A DNA stretch of 5,425 nucleotides from contig CALKCV010000059.1 in assembly GCA_938083405.1 (NCBI GenBank), forward strand, positions 1 through 5,425, written 5' to 3'. Below are positions 5,068-5,425 of this stretch, in pieces. Position 1 is the first letter of the stretch. Each line of letters begins with the position of its first letter. A program made the translations under genes and the position numbers. The notes under the pieces are model-generated. The model was not told where the DNA came from, did no database searches, and saw only the letters and a program-made list of their open reading frames with translations. The stretch comes from an uncultured Microcoleaceae cyanobacterium (lineage in GTDB: Bacteria; Cyanobacteriota; Cyanobacteriia; Cyanobacteriales; Microcoleaceae).

Positions 5068-5111
5068 GAACTACTATATGAATCGCGCTTTGCGATTACT
5101 ACGAACTACTA
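5060..5111. repeat. 17-bp direct repeats flanking a small hairpin
   Basis: ATTACTACGAACTACTA occurs at 5060-5076 and 5095-5111. Between them AATCGC (5081-5086) and GCGATT (5092-5097) form a 6-bp stem around GCTTT. The first copy overlaps the right arm of the long hairpin at 5016-5067, so the cluster looks like tandem, partly truncated members of one repeat family. It ends about 20 bases from the kinase stop codon. Confidence 0.8.
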
Positions 5112-5132
5112 CGGAAAAAGTCCTAAAGGAAC

Positions 5133-5425
5133 TTACTTTAACGGAACAACTGGCAGGGTAATCACAAACTCGGTTCCTTTGCCTAATTCTGAAGAGCAAG
5201 TTAAATCCCCTCCATGTTCTCCTGCGATAATTTGATAGCTGGTAGAAAGTCCCAAACCCGTTCCTTTGCCCACCGGTTTGGTCGTAAAAAACGGGTCGAA
5301 TATTTTAACTCGGGTTTCTTCATTCATTCCCTCTCCATTGTCGTTTATCGTAATTTTTACCATTTGCTCTTCCTTACTTTCAGTGATAATTGTAATGGTG
5401 GGACGCTTCGATGGTGGATATTCCC
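5133..5425 (-). CDS. Sensor histidine kinase, C-terminal ATPase end (partial, runs off window)
   Basis: The visible C-terminal 97 codons hold the ATP-binding boxes of a HATPase_c domain in order: the G1 box (INDNGEGM), the F box (FDPFFTTKPV) and the G2 box (GKGTGLGLS), followed by the terminal strand GTEFVITLPV. The open frame continues upstream of the internal Met at 5363 through EYPPSKRPTITIITESKEEQ to the window edge, so that ATG is not the start. The H box, N box and sensory domains lie outside. The STSYQIIAGEHGG stretch after the G2 box is typical of large PAS/GAF hybrid kinases in cyanobacteria. No receiver domain follows. The stop is TAA at 5135-5133. The signal sensed and the partner regulator cannot be inferred. 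Confidence 0.92.
   Translation of the reverse strand, partial: EYPPSKRPTITIITESKEEQMVKITINDNGEGMNEETRVKIFDPFFTTKPVGKGTGLGLSTSYQIIAGEHGGDLTCSSELGKGTEFVITLPVVPLK

Noticed and set aside
5133..5363. A complete 76-residue ATPase-only protein starting at the ATG at 5363
   Set aside because: The frame stays open upstream to the window edge and an isolated HATPase C-terminal half lacking the N box would not fold or bind ATP; it is the end of a longer kinase.

Overview
The window looks like chromosomal DNA from a filamentous cyanobacterium of the Oscillatoria/Microcoleus kind. This is inferred from three copies of the cyanobacterial HIP1 octamer GCGATCGC (1706-1713, 3617-3624, 4210-4217), from AT-rich heptamer repeat arrays and dispersed hairpin repeats in every spacer, from weak or absent Shine-Dalgarno sequences, and from the protein families present.

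Layout, left to right. (1) 48-695, minus strand: a solitary PD-(D/E)XK nuclease-like protein resembling the N-terminal part of type I restriction HsdR subunits. (2) 696-1302: a 607-bp spacer. It holds a hairpin repeat (758-790), a decayed copy of the promoter and 5' end of the glycosyltransferase-like gene found further right (811 to about 1055, perhaps 1094), a near-palindromic heptamer array (1122-1161) and three 15-bp repeats (1189-1233). (3) 1303-2889, plus strand: an MscS-family mechanosensitive channel of 528 residues. (4) 2890-3132: a second heptamer array in the opposite orientation, a perfect 14-bp-stem hairpin and the promoter of the next gene. (5) 3133-4257, plus strand: a GTG-started GT-B-fold glycosyltransferase-like protein. 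(6) 4258-4535: seven tandem units of variable length with internal hairpins, then a different heptamer array that runs straight into the next ATG. (7) 4536-4952, plus strand: a YjbQ/UPF0047 protein. (8) 4953-5132: a third heptamer palindrome and a cluster of hairpins between convergent genes. (9) 5133-5425, minus strand: the C-terminal ATPase end of a sensor histidine kinase that runs off the right edge.

The five genes do not form an obvious pathway. The three plus-strand genes are separated by 240-280 bp of repeats, so they are probably separate transcription units. The most notable structure is the bracketing of the channel gene. On its left is a degenerate copy of the glycosyltransferase 5' region, on its right is the intact gene, and an inverted pair of heptamer palindromes sits at the two edges of the channel segment. 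This suggests past duplication and rearrangement, with repeats at or near the breakpoints. No complete novel system such as a defence cassette, CRISPR array, prophage or transposase is visible.
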